Virus record (IMG/VR): IMGVR_UViG_3300033153_003354
Coordinates: 17,383-81,382 of that record
DNA: 64,000 bases
Direction: 5' to 3' (one strand)
Source of the DNA: a virus
The position numbers were made by a program, and so were the translations under genes. Shown in pieces: positions 50,365 to 57,410 of this stretch (the stretch's first letter is position 1; each line of letters opens with the position of its first letter). Below the pieces are notes generated by a model. The model did no database searches. It had not been told where the DNA came from and was given only the letters and a program-made list of their open reading frames with translations.

Positions 50365-50733
50365 TTATAACACAAAAGATTTGGTTGTTGTTTTGTTTGA
50401 CTTGTGTATTGTCTTTATATTGGTATGTATGCCATTCCCATGGAGTAACTTCAAATTTGGTCGTGATGATGTGACTAGTAACATTCCTTTACGTCTGGCA
50501 CTATCTAACACTGCCATATATTCAAGGAATTCCTCTGGTGTTTTATCTGCCTTCAAATAGTTGCATATAGAACACGAACAAACAAGGTTGTCATCGTTAT
50601 CTTTTCCTCCTCCTCTCGATATGGGTGTCAGATGGTCCACAGTCATTATGACGGAATTTATACTACCACAATAATAACAAGTATAATCATCACGTTCCAT
50701 GATTTTGAATTTCTTATTTTTTGAAAGACACAT
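50365..50733 (-). CDS. HNH endonuclease
   Basis: 122 residues. IMERDDYTCYYCG, VDHLTPISRGG and CSICNYLK give the complete HNH fold with its zinc cysteines. A basic extension follows (SSRPNLKLLHGNG). It is either a free-standing homing or defence nuclease or has a role in packaging. It is in a four-gene minus-strand island among plus-strand genes. Confidence 0.92.
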   Translation of the reverse strand: MCLSKNKKFKIMERDDYTCYYCGSINSVIMTVDHLTPISRGGGKDNDDNLVCSCSICNYLKADKTPEEFLEYMAVLDSARRKGMLLVTSSRPNLKLLHGNGIHTNIKTIHKSNKTTTKSFVL

Positions 50734-50737
50734 TCAA

Positions 50738-51076
50738 TCACCCAACAATAATTATACCTGTAGTTGGAGACATAACCTCAATAACTTCGATCTTTGATTG
50801 TTTTATTTGTTTGTCGGGTCTGTATTGGTCCACAAGATCTATTGGTTTAATCATTCTTCCAACATTAAATTTATAAAACTTCCAACAATCATTGATTGGT
50901 TTGAATGCCCAAATCTTGTTATCATGACCACAATTAAATCGTGCGAATATAAATCCATCCTTTCCTATATAAATACAAGGAGCATGTAATATATCACCAA
51001 ATAATCTATCCATGGTTGCCTTTATATTTACCTTTATATATCCTCTTAACTTATTGGCTGTGAATTTCATTTCCAA
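50738..51076 (-). CDS. Hypothetical protein, 112 aa
   Basis: Alpha/beta protein with aromatic strands (IYIGKDGFIFARFNCG) and a C-terminal beta part. Overlaps the upstream zinc protein gene by 10 bases. No family. Confidence 0.65.
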   Translation of the reverse strand: MEMKFTANKLRGYIKVNIKATMDRLFGDILHAPCIYIGKDGFIFARFNCGHDNKIWAFKPINDCWKFYKFNVGRMIKPIDLVDQYRPDKQIKQSKIEVIEVMSPTTGIIIVG

Positions 51077-51318
51077 TCCTCCACATCATCTGAAAATGCT
51101 TTATGTTTTCCTTTGTGTCCTTCTCCTCTGATACATTGACGACCATCTTTGTTTTCATCATCACACCGATCTACAAATTTAGAAATCTTTCTCCCACATA
51201 CACAACAATAATTATCATCTTCGGTAATGTAATCATTGTCACATTTATCACATTTATAAAAAATTGTATATAGTTCTTCTAATCCATCTTCTATTGCTAT
51301 TGTTGTTTTGTTTTTCAT
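51067..51318 (-). CDS. Zinc-ribbon protein, 83 aa
   Basis: CDKCDND and CCVCGRK form a zinc ribbon around residues 23-42; a second motif, CDDENKDGRQCIRGEGHKGK then H, matches the Cys/His pattern of a small 'C..G..GHxGxH' module. Part of the minus-strand island. Confidence 0.7.
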   Translation of the reverse strand: MKNKTTIAIEDGLEELYTIFYKCDKCDNDYITEDDNYCCVCGRKISKFVDRCDDENKDGRQCIRGEGHKGKHKAFSDDVEDWK

Positions 51319-51322
51319 TTAA

Positions 51323-51457
51323 TCACCCAGGACCGTCTTTGCCAGCAGATCCATAAGGACCGACATATTCATCTTCATTCTTCGCTTCTGATATAGTAAT
51401 CTTACCATCAGAGAATGTGATTTCCACCGTATGTTCATCTATTATATTTACTTTCAT
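51323..51457 (-). CDS. Small acidic protein, 44 aa
   Basis: ATG 51457 follows AAGGTGAACC; the start codon is the end of a CCAAAGATG word. MKVNIIDEHTVEITFSDGK is a beta-rich start; the rest is acidic with a glycine end. First gene of the minus-strand island. Confidence 0.55.
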   Translation of the reverse strand: MKVNIIDEHTVEITFSDGKITISEAKNEDEYVGPYGSAGKDGPG

Positions 51458-51487
51458 CTTTGGTTCACCTTACAACTACATATCAGT

Positions 51488-51502
51488 AGTAGTATATATA
51501 AG
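51488..51502 (-). promoter_or_regulatory. TATA promoter of the minus-strand island
   Basis: On the minus strand TACTTATATATACTA lies 35-45 bases before the first ATG (51457). Transcript start near 51473 leaves a short leader with AAGGTGA. Confidence 0.6.
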
Positions 51503-51639
51503 TATCTACCCAAAGATGAATTTAACATTTTATGATTATATGTAGTGATAAATTATTATTTTGTATTCATAAATGATTTATTGGTCCGTTGGTTTTACAA
51601 ATCAATGGATCAAAATGTAACACATCTTTGGATAACAAA

Positions 51640-51653
51640 GTTTATATATTTCT
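51640..51653 (+). promoter_or_regulatory. TATA promoter
   Basis: AAGTTTATATATTTC; about 31 bases to ATG 51684 after the start site, with TTAGGAGATTAG as leader. A CCAAAGATG word (51623) lies immediately upstream. Confidence 0.7.
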
Positions 51654-51683
51654 TGGGTGTTGTTACAATTAGGAGATTAGAAA

Positions 51684-51869
51684 ATGGAACTAATATGGAC
51701 AATATTCGTAGGCGTGTTACTTGCAAATGTAGTTGGATCAGTGGTGACTTTTCTTTTGGTAATGTTGCCATTATCACTATTACAATATGTATTGAAAAAG
51801 AAACTAAATGAACAACTAGTGAAATTATGTGTAGATGCCAAACTAAATCATGTCATTATAGAAAAGTGA
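51684..51869 (+). CDS. Small membrane protein, 61 aa
   Basis: N-terminal half is one long hydrophobic region with one or two spans (IWTIFVGVLLANVVGSVVTF). The C-terminus is hydrophilic and basic. GGAG lies 9 bases before the ATG. Unknown function. Confidence 0.65.
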   Translation: MELIWTIFVGVLLANVVGSVVTFLLVMLPLSLLQYVLKKKLNEQLVKLCVDAKLNHVIIEK

Positions 51870-51882
51870 AAGGTGGAACAAA

Positions 51883-52299
51883 ATGACCAAAGATGAATTT
51901 AATTGGACCGAAGATAAAGTGATGGATTTTATTGACAAACAAGATGAATTCAAAAAACATTGTCGAGAAGTGGTAGTAACAATTCAAGAAATAAGAACCA
52001 GTAATAATTTCAATTATAAATTCAAAGAATATGATTCTATATCAATTGAAGAAGGAACGGTATTTGTTGAATATGAAGAAGATTTATGTGGTTGTTGTGA
52101 TAATAGAATGTCAATTACATTTCCTATTAAATATCTTTGGGCAACCATAGAGGATTTTGAACAATATGAAAAGGATCTTGAAAAGGCTGCTATGGCAACA
52201 GAAGCATATAGGAAAACGATGCTTGAAGCGGCCAAGTTAAAAAAAGAAATTCTGGAAAAACAAGAATATGATCGTCTTCGGGAAAAGTTTGGTGATTAA
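51883..52299 (+). CDS. Hypothetical protein with CGCC motif, 138 aa
   Basis: AGGTGGAAC precedes the start. Alpha/beta N-terminal domain with YEEDLCGCCDNRMSIT, then a long coiled-coil C-terminus (EKAAMATEAYRKTMLEAAK). Start region overlaps a CCAAAGATG word. No family. Confidence 0.7.
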   Translation: MTKDEFNWTEDKVMDFIDKQDEFKKHCREVVVTIQEIRTSNNFNYKFKEYDSISIEEGTVFVEYEEDLCGCCDNRMSITFPIKYLWATIEDFEQYEKDLEKAAMATEAYRKTMLEAAKLKKEILEKQEYDRLREKFGD

Positions 52300-52300
52300 G

Positions 52301-52486
52301 ATGGGTATATATGAAAAATGTTACAAAGAACAATACGGAGAAGAGTTTGAAGCATGGAAATCAGATACATCCGATACATATAATGAATGTATGGATAAAT
52401 TGATTAATTCAGGAGTTGGCATAATGGATGCTTTCATATTTGTAGAAGAAATAATTTCCGCCACTAGGGAAGAATATGGTGATTAA
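52301..52486 (+). CDS. Hypothetical protein, 61 aa
   Basis: Helical protein MGIYEKCYKEQYGEEFEAWK, one base after the previous stop with GGTGATTAAG. No known family. Confidence 0.6.
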   Translation: MGIYEKCYKEQYGEEFEAWKSDTSDTYNECMDKLINSGVGIMDAFIFVEEIISATREEYGD

Positions 52487-52672
52487 ATGGAACATCAACA
52501 TAGATTTTATCGTGTGACAACAAAAGATGGACTCAAGGGACCATTTGAACCAATAGAAGAACTAATACTAACAATAGGTAGTATAAATATAGAGGATTAT
52601 CCATTATCAATAGAATTAAAAGAAATGACATTTGAAGAATATGAAGATCTACCAGTATGGTTAGGATGGTGA
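52487..52672 (+). CDS. Hypothetical protein, 61 aa
   Basis: Immediately follows the prior stop. Small alpha/beta protein (HRFYRVTTKDGLKGPF), acidic. Likely in one operon from 51684 on. Confidence 0.6.
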   Translation: MEHQHRFYRVTTKDGLKGPFEPIEELILTIGSINIEDYPLSIELKEMTFEEYEDLPVWLGW

Positions 52673-52676
52673 GTGA

Positions 52677-52838
52677 ATGATAACAGTAACACATTGTAAT
52701 AAATGTAAGGGCGATGGATCTTATCTAACTGGTGGAAACAGAGAACGAAAAATATATGGTCCAGGTGGATCACAAACGTTTAAGACATGTAGTAAATGTA
52801 ATGGAACTGGTCATGTTGTTAAAGAGGTGAGTAAATGA
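52677..52838 (+). CDS. DnaJ-type zinc-finger protein, 53 aa
   Basis: CNKCKGDGSY and CSKCNGTGHV are two C-x-x-C-x-G-x-G motifs, separated by a glycine-rich arm as in DnaJ zinc modules. It resembles the gene at 40468. May bind unfolded proteins or be a structural zinc adaptor. Confidence 0.7.
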   Translation: MITVTHCNKCKGDGSYLTGGNRERKIYGPGGSQTFKTCSKCNGTGHVVKEVSK

Positions 52839-52924
52839 CATGTTTAGAATGTGGATGCCCAATGATAAGAGAACAGTATGGAAGATGTCAATGTGATTGT
52901 GAGTGGTGCGATCCTGATTTATAG
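52835..52924 (+). CDS. Cysteine-rich mini-protein, 29 aa
   Basis: Overlaps the previous stop as ATGA. MTCLECGCPMIREQYGRC then QCDCEWC: seven cysteines in 29 residues, a metallothionein-like or compact zinc-knuckle design. Confidence 0.5.
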   Translation: MTCLECGCPMIREQYGRCQCDCEWCDPDL

Positions 52925-52931
52925 GACCAAT

Positions 52932-52943
52932 AAGTTTATATAC
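52932..52943 (+). promoter_or_regulatory. TATA promoter
   Basis: AAGTTTATATAC, followed by the leader ACCATCATTATTAGG and AAGGTGAAA before ATG 52980. Similar leaders occur at 56748 and 62552. Confidence 0.68.
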
Positions 52944-52979
52944 TACCATCATTATTAGGTTGTTAAGGTGAAACCAAAG

Positions 52980-53210
52980 ATGGAAAACAAAGTGAAGGTG
53001 GAACATGTGATTAATCATATAAAAATAAAAGAAGAAATACAAAGATTAATAGAATTGGACAAGCAAGAAAGAGAAATACTTCTTGATATTACTAATAAAA
53101 CAGAAAAAGTAATTGCTGATATTAAATTTTTAAATGGTAGAATGCATGCATATAATATGGTATTACATTTAATGGATAAACAAGAATTTCAATATGTGGA
53201 GGATTTGTGA
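52980..53210 (+). CDS. Coiled-coil protein, 76 aa
   Basis: MENKVKVEHVINHIK; a heptad-rich helix covers most of it. GTG 52968 is another possible start, but AAGGTGA sits at proper distance from ATG 52980. Next gene also begins MENKV. Confidence 0.65.
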   Translation: MENKVKVEHVINHIKIKEEIQRLIELDKQEREILLDITNKTEKVIADIKFLNGRMHAYNMVLHLMDKQEFQYVEDL

Positions 53211-53399
53211 ATGGAAAACAAAGTGACAAAGGATGATTTACGAGTATGTGAAGTAATGATTCCAAATGAATTATGTGTGCTGAAGGCAAATAATCATATT
53301 GGTGATGATGTATATATTGTCAGACCACACTCTACCAATTATGATACAAAGATATGTAAGAATTGTACATTTCAACAAATGTGCAGGAATTCACAGTAG
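53211..53399 (+). CDS. Zinc-binding protein, 62 aa
   Basis: MENKVTKDDLRVCEVMIPNE; cysteines at C-terminus CKNCTFQQMC with one earlier. Adjacent to prior stop. Unknown. Confidence 0.6.
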   Translation: MENKVTKDDLRVCEVMIPNELCVLKANNHIGDDVYIVRPHSTNYDTKICKNCTFQQMCRNSQ

Positions 53400-53409
53400 G
53401 TGAAACAAA

Positions 53410-53814
53410 ATGATAACATGGTTACTTCTTTGGTTTTTAGGATACCGTAGACTAATTGTAAACAGTAAAGAAACTTGTTTTAAATCCAAAGGTACAGTCA
53501 TTTGGATAGGTAAAGATGGAGTTTTATATTCATGGATGACAGATAGATATTCTATGTTTGGATATTCATGGTTCCGTAAAAAACCAAGTAGAAAATATTG
53601 GGGCGGGTATATTTCTGGTGGATGCTGGGAAAGTTATATTTTAGATGATCTTATTGGATATATAATAAAAGATCGTCCATCAAAGATGAAGGAACAAACA
53701 GAAATACTAGTTATAAAATGCGTTCCAACATTTAGATGTGAATATGGTTTTGAAACAGATAACGTTCTTATAATGAACGATCATCATGTGGAGTGTTACA
53801 CATATGAAGGATAA
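53410..53814 (+). CDS. Hypothetical protein, 134 aa
   Basis: Hydrophobic N-terminus (ITWLLLWFLGYRRLIV), possibly a signal anchor, then aromatic beta-rich sequence with YWGGYISGGCWESY. Overlaps the next gene by 11 bases. Confidence 0.6.
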   Translation: MITWLLLWFLGYRRLIVNSKETCFKSKGTVIWIGKDGVLYSWMTDRYSMFGYSWFRKKPSRKYWGGYISGGCWESYILDDLIGYIIKDRPSKMKEQTEILVIKCVPTFRCEYGFETDNVLIMNDHHVECYTYEG

Positions 53815-54088
53815 ACGAATTTTTAAATACAAATTAAACATAATCGATAGTCAATATATTCCAATGCCACAAGGTTCACAAATTCTATCAGTCAAAGAAC
53901 AAAATGGAACATTAAATATATGGGCAATAGTAGATATAAATAATGATAATATCAAAAATAGATGGTTTTACATCTTTGGAACAGGAAATGAATTTGATAT
54001 ATCTCTTGATGATGCTAAATTTATTGGCACTGTGGTAATGTCAAATGGTCTAGTATGGCACGTTTTTGATGGTGGAGAAACACAATGA
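53804..54088 (+). CDS. DUF7352-like phage protein, 94 aa
   Basis: The protein follows a widespread small phage family: KYKLNIIDSQYIPMPQGSQI, LSVKEQNGTLNIWAIVD, IFGTGNEFD, and the terminal GLVWHVFDGG. Function of the family is not known. ATG 53804 chosen by alignment to the usual start (W/F-KYxL). Confidence 0.8.
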   Translation: MKDKRIFKYKLNIIDSQYIPMPQGSQILSVKEQNGTLNIWAIVDINNDNIKNRWFYIFGTGNEFDISLDDAKFIGTVVMSNGLVWHVFDGGETQ

Positions 54089-54113
54089 ATAAAAATGAAC
54101 AATATCGACACAC

Positions 54114-54205
54114 CTCCCACCTGACCCAGACAGGTGTAAATTATTCTGGGTGGAGCGGGGATCTCTCGGTCCCGTCACCGAGTCCAGGCGGTGAGTATCC
54201 TGGAC
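54114..54205 (+). ncRNA. GC-rich block of interlocked inverted repeats (pseudoknot-like RNA)
   Basis: GC content is far above the surroundings (57 of 95 bases in 54111-54205). Interlocked pairs: CACCTG/CAGGTG (54118/54131) with ACCCAGA/TCTGGGT (54124/54145), the latter extendable by CTCC/GGAG; CGGG/CCCG (54156/54171) with CTCGGT/ACCGAG (54165/54177); TCACCG/CGGTGA (54175/54189) with GTCCAGG/CCTGGAC (54182/54199). The geometry suits tandem H-type pseudoknots or mutually exclusive hairpins. An open frame (54085-54249) also crosses it, so coding cannot be excluded. Confidence 0.5.
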
Positions 54206-54223
54206 ATCATCTTTGGGTCCATA

Positions 54224-54236
54224 AACTATATATACT
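54224..54236 (+). promoter_or_regulatory. TATA promoter
   Basis: AAACTATATATACTTCC, preceded by a CCAAAGATG word on the minus strand (54208-54216), followed by a leader with TTAGAGGTG before ATG 54270. Confidence 0.68.
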
Positions 54237-54269
54237 TCCACTACTATAGGGTATTAGAGGTGTCACAAA

Positions 54270-54476
54270 ATGAACCAAGAAACAAACCATAAAAGTGAGC
54301 CACACGACAAGTTCATAGTAAAATGGGTCCAGGAGGAGAATGATGGAAATCTTGTTGAATTAAAAGATGATTTCAACTCACTTCATGATGTAAACGAACA
54401 CATCACTCAACTACGACTCTATGCAGAACATACAGGAAAAACTTTCAAAGTAATATCTATTACAGAGGTGATCTAG
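54270..54476 (+). CDS. Hypothetical protein, 68 aa
   Basis: Small alpha/beta protein with HDKFIVKWVQEENDGNLVEL; promoter and AGAGGTG leader support the start. No family recognised. Confidence 0.65.
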   Translation: MNQETNHKSEPHDKFIVKWVQEENDGNLVELKDDFNSLHDVNEHITQLRLYAEHTGKTFKVISITEVI

Positions 54477-54629
54477 ATGATCGAAGATGATGTTAAATAC
54501 ATATGTCCAGATGCACCAGGTGGATGCAAATCATTGCATTGTTATCACAAAAATCCACATCAACATATAGATTATTATTGTGACACAGATGGAAAAATAT
54601 GTGGTCATGTTTGTGAGAAGGTGGAATGA
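54477..54629 (+). CDS. Cysteine-rich protein, 50 aa
   Basis: Six cysteines and several histidines (CPDAPGGCKSLHCYH, then YYCDTDGKICGHVC) suggest two metal sites. Overlaps the next ATG. Confidence 0.6.
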   Translation: MIEDDVKYICPDAPGGCKSLHCYHKNPHQHIDYYCDTDGKICGHVCEKVE

Positions 54630-54835
54630 TGAAAGGAACAATATATTTTCTAACACATGGAAACGAAAAACCAGAGATAATAACTTATGATGAAGTTGAA
54701 AATGAGGATCATTTCATGAATATGATGGTTGCAGCAGTAATAATCGGAAAAGAAGATGGAATATTCACGGATAAGGCGGTTGGATATTTCAATGGTGTGT
54801 GGTATCATGCCATACCTGAAAAGGAGGCCGAATAA
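54629..54835 (+). CDS. Hypothetical protein, 68 aa
   Basis: MKGTIYFLTHGNEKPEIITY; alpha/beta. ATG 54626 or 54629, overlapping the previous stop. AAGGTGG is upstream. Unknown. Confidence 0.62.
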   Translation: MKGTIYFLTHGNEKPEIITYDEVENEDHFMNMMVAAVIIGKEDGIFTDKAVGYFNGVWYHAIPEKEAE

Positions 54836-54939
54836 TAGCATGTTCAGAGTGTCCACACTGTGGTTGGATGGGTAATCAAATGACTTGTCCAGAATGTGGA
54901 TGGATTTGTGTATATGATGAAAGGGAGGAAGATCAATGA
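54835..54939 (+). CDS. Zinc-ribbon mini-protein without a standard start codon, 34 aa
   Basis: The frame reads ACSECPHCGWMGNQMTCPEC then GWIC, a good double zinc knuckle. AAGGAGG is correctly spaced, but the codon at the start position (54835) is ATA. The neighbours use AATAAAATG or TAATG in the same place, so a G-to-A change of the start codon is likely; ATG 54873 would leave a stub. It may be a decaying gene. Confidence 0.4.
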   Translation: MACSECPHCGWMGNQMTCPECGWICVYDEREEDQ

Positions 54940-55703
54940 AAACAATAGAAGAAATCAGAGAATTTCTAGTGTCTAATGGGTATGAAATGAAAATAAATTC
55001 TACAAAATATATACAAATAAAACCAAATCAACACGAAGAATATCCCAAAACAATCTTTGGTTTGTCAAATAATGATTCTATTTATGGATCAGTTTGTGAT
55101 GGTTTTTCATGTACACGTGATGATAATCATGAAGGACCGCATGAGGCTGGATTTGAAACTGTAGCAGTTGCGTGGTGGACAACTAAAAATGTACCCAAAG
55201 ATGAATATATGGGTCCATTAGGTGATATGAGAGAACCAATGGTCGTTATATGTCCGAAATGTAAAGGACACGAATTTAATGTTGAATCATGTGATTTTTG
55301 TGAAAGAACTGGTACGATAATCTCATGGATGTTGGTTTCTGATCTTATGAAATGGTTAGAATATCATGCGTGTTATTACGGTTTTGTAAAGAAGGCGGTG
55401 CTTGCTATAGAAACAATAAACCACAAAAACGAAGATGAACAAGTGGATCCAAGTGAAGATAAAATATCATCATCAAAGTGTTCGAAATGTGGTTTTCTTT
55501 ATGAAGGAGAAATTCGAATATCTTGTCCCAACTGTGGATTAATCATTCCACAAGATTGTTTGATAAATAGTGTTGAATTAGATGAACATGACAAGTTAGC
55601 ATTAACACAGTATAAAGACAATGATCTTCAAAAGGAAATCAAAGTCGGAAAAAAGCAAGCAATAAAAAATATAAAATGTTTCTCTAGGAGAACGTTTGAT
55701 TAA
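54936..55703 (+). CDS. Zinc-ribbon protein, 255 aa
   Basis: N-terminal alpha/beta region with CDGFSCTRDDNHEGPHEAGF, the Cys/His pattern 'C..DxxHxGxH' also seen at 51067. Middle: CPKCKGHEF and CDFCERTG; C-terminal: CSKCGFLY and CPNCGLII. At least three zinc sites. Probably a multi-zinc adaptor protein; similar C-terminal ribbon in the gene at 59841. GGGAGGAAGATCA precedes the ATG. Confidence 0.75.
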   Translation: MKTIEEIREFLVSNGYEMKINSTKYIQIKPNQHEEYPKTIFGLSNNDSIYGSVCDGFSCTRDDNHEGPHEAGFETVAVAWWTTKNVPKDEYMGPLGDMREPMVVICPKCKGHEFNVESCDFCERTGTIISWMLVSDLMKWLEYHACYYGFVKKAVLAIETINHKNEDEQVDPSEDKISSSKCSKCGFLYEGEIRISCPNCGLIIPQDCLINSVELDEHDKLALTQYKDNDLQKEIKVGKKQAIKNIKCFSRRTFD

Positions 55704-55713
55704 AGGTGATTGA

Positions 55714-55887
55714 ATGAAAATTGCATGTGAAGAATGTAGATTTTGGTTGAAAAATGAGCCGGATATAGGCAATTGTAAAAAATTACCTCCAACACCAAAT
55801 TTTGATTTTAGTGGACCAATATCACTGTGGCCCAGAACACGATCCAGAGATTGGTGTTATTCTGGTGAATATAAGGAGAGTGAATAA
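55714..55887 (+). CDS. Cysteine-rich phage-type protein, 57 aa
   Basis: Pattern C-x-x-C-RFW, GNCKKLPPTP, SLWPRTRSRDWC is that of a common small phage/prokaryote protein with four cysteines. Paralogue at 59603. AAGGTGATTGA before the start. Confidence 0.72.
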   Translation: MKIACEECRFWLKNEPDIGNCKKLPPTPNFDFSGPISLWPRTRSRDWCYSGEYKESE

Positions 55888-56091
55888 ATGAAAATCATCA
55901 TTGAAGAAGATATTAAAGGAACAGGAACAGTAATAGATATAACAAAAAATGCCATAGTCATTGGATCTGGAAGATATGATATTATCATTTGTACCAATGC
56001 TTGGTTTGAAGATGTGTTTGAATGGGTTATGGATGATATAGATTGGTTGTTACCATTCTTTGGATATATTCAGTGGAATGTGGAGGAATAA
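55888..56091 (+). CDS. Hypothetical protein, 67 aa
   Basis: MKIIIEEDIKGTGTVIDITK: a beta-barrel-like start, then an aromatic acidic helix (WFEDVFEWVMDDIDWLL). Starts right after the prior stop. Unknown. Confidence 0.62.
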   Translation: MKIIIEEDIKGTGTVIDITKNAIVIGSGRYDIIICTNAWFEDVFEWVMDDIDWLLPFFGYIQWNVEE

Positions 56092-56147
56092 AATGACAAC
56101 AGATAAAGTTTTTATAGAAGTATGTTATTGTATTGATAGGTGAAAAT

Positions 56148-56503
56148 ATGAGTTATGACATATATCTAATGGATCCACACACCGGAAAAAACCTTGAAAT
56201 TAAAAACAAACATACCATCTCTGGAGGAACATATTGTGTTGGTGGAACTGAACGTCTATGGTTGAATGTGACTTATAATTATGTCAAACATTTTAAAAAA
56301 GTTTTTGGAAAAAAGGAATTAGAATTATCTATGGGAAAACTGCTGAAGAAACAATTCCCATACTTAAGGATGCGATTTCAAAACTCGGAGATGATGTGGA
56401 TGATGATTATTGGAAATCAACCGAAGGAAATGCCAAAGATGCATTGAAAAATCTTCTTAAGTTAGCTGAACTTGCACCTGACGGAGTATGGAATGGTGAT
56501 TAA
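56148..56503 (+). CDS. Conserved phage protein with -1 frame change at a slippery heptamer
   Basis: Frame 0 encodes MSYDIYLMDPHTGKNLEI, GGTYCVGGTERLWLNVTYNY and HFKKVFGKK, then drifts to non-family sequence and stops at 56447. The family C-terminus, GIRIIYGKTAEETIPILKDA and PDGVWNGD, is in the -1 frame ending 56503. The frames join at A AAA AAG (56309-56315), in frame as GGA AAA AAG. So it is either programmed -1 frameshifting or loss of one A. Joined length is about 118 residues, normal for this family. ATAGGTGAAAAT precedes the ATG. Confidence 0.75.
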
Positions 56504-56743
56504 ATGAAAATATCAGCAGGAGTATTCTTTTTATTCGGTTTCCTTTGTGCTACATTTGCATATGCAATACTTTCATTCCTCAACCCATCTGTGGATCCAT
56601 TGTTGATTTTGTGCAGCATTGGGTTTGTTGGTGGTATGTTTGGTATGATCTTCGAGAAAGGTTATGTTTTGTATAACGAAAACAAAGATGAAATAAAAAT
56701 ATTGTATGATAAATATAAATCAAAGATGAATATTGACCAATAA
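56504..56743 (+). CDS. Small membrane protein, 79 aa
   Basis: Two hydrophobic spans (VFFLFGFLCATFAYAILSFL and LLILCSIGFVGGMFGMIF) joined by a short Pro/Asp turn, then a charged tail (ENKDEIKILYDKYKSKM). Two-span topology with charged end is compatible with a class II holin-like role, but there is no lysis gene nearby. Confidence 0.65.
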   Translation: MKISAGVFFLFGFLCATFAYAILSFLNPSVDPLLILCSIGFVGGMFGMIFEKGYVLYNENKDEIKILYDKYKSKMNIDQ

Positions 56744-56756
56744 GTATAAATAGTAA
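56744..56756 (+). promoter_or_regulatory. TATA promoter
   Basis: AATAAGTATAAATAG, then leader ACATCATTATGTAG and TAGGTGAAATAAA before ATG 56787; same design as at 52932 and 62545. Confidence 0.62.
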
Positions 56757-56786
56757 CATCATTATGTAGTTAGTAGGTGAAATAAA

Positions 56787-57023
56787 ATGACCGACTTGAA
56801 AATAGATTTGAATGTTGTTGTTGAATGCAAAAACTGTGGCAATACACTTGATGTAGATTGTGATTTAGATGCACACCATCTTTGGATAAGTATGAAACCA
56901 TGTAAACATTGTATTTCAATTCTTGTTGAAGAATCAAAAGATAGAATTCAAGAACTTAATTCGATTGGACGAGATCAAGAAGAACGAATACGAGAAATGG
57001 AAGATGAATTAAGTAATAGATAA
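56787..57023 (+). CDS. Zinc-finger plus coiled-coil protein, 78 aa
   Basis: CKNCGNTLDVDC and CKHC form a zinc site in the first 45 residues; the rest is a coiled coil (KDRIQELNSIGRDQEERI). Might dimerise. A CCAAAGATG word on the minus strand crosses codons 31-33. Confidence 0.68.
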   Translation: MTDLKIDLNVVVECKNCGNTLDVDCDLDAHHLWISMKPCKHCISILVEESKDRIQELNSIGRDQEERIREMEDELSNR

Positions 57024-57062
57024 GGAACACAAAAAAATAACCAAACAAAAGGAGAAAAAAAC

Positions 57063-57410
57063 ATGAATGCAAAAGAAATAAAGGATTTGAAGTGGGTCGA
57101 GCTGAACGGAAAAAGATATTTGGCAAATGTCAACAAGGACGAAAGTGGAGTTACAACACTTGATAATTCTCTAGAAATCTATTCCATTGGTGGACATGAT
57201 AATAGGGAAGATTTGAGAAAGTATCTTGAAGTTAAGAATGTTGATGAACTCAAGACAATCACTGTAAGTGGAAACATCACTCTATCAGTCCAGGATCTCA
57301 CGGCACTACAGGTTGAACAGATGACAATGTTCGCAAGTGCAATGAAGAGAGCAAAAGACATTGATACCAAGATGTCTGAGAATGACCGTTATAGATCGTT
57401 CACGAATTAG
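57063..57410 (+). CDS. Hypothetical protein, 115 aa
   Basis: AAAAGGAGAAAAAAAC before the ATG. Alpha/beta, ends with a helical segment (TALQVEQMTMFASAMKRAKD). A terminator follows directly, so it may end a transcription unit and be well expressed. No family. Confidence 0.7.
   Translation: MNAKEIKDLKWVELNGKRYLANVNKDESGVTTLDNSLEIYSIGGHDNREDLRKYLEVKNVDELKTITVSGNITLSVQDLTALQVEQMTMFASAMKRAKDIDTKMSENDRYRSFTN

Noticed and set aside
50306-50560. Plus-strand open frame of 84 codons
   Set aside because: Antisense to the HNH nuclease, whose motifs are clear on the minus strand.
51545-51811. Open frame of 88 codons ahead of the membrane protein
   Set aside because: It spans a TATA promoter and overlaps a better membrane protein frame (51684) with correct promoter and ribosome-binding site.
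54085-54249. Open frame of 54 codons across the GC-rich block
   Set aside because: It has no ribosome-binding site other than overlap with the previous stop and runs into the next promoter; amino acid composition (Pro/Ser/Gly-rich) is unlike the neighbours. Left as an alternative to the RNA element.
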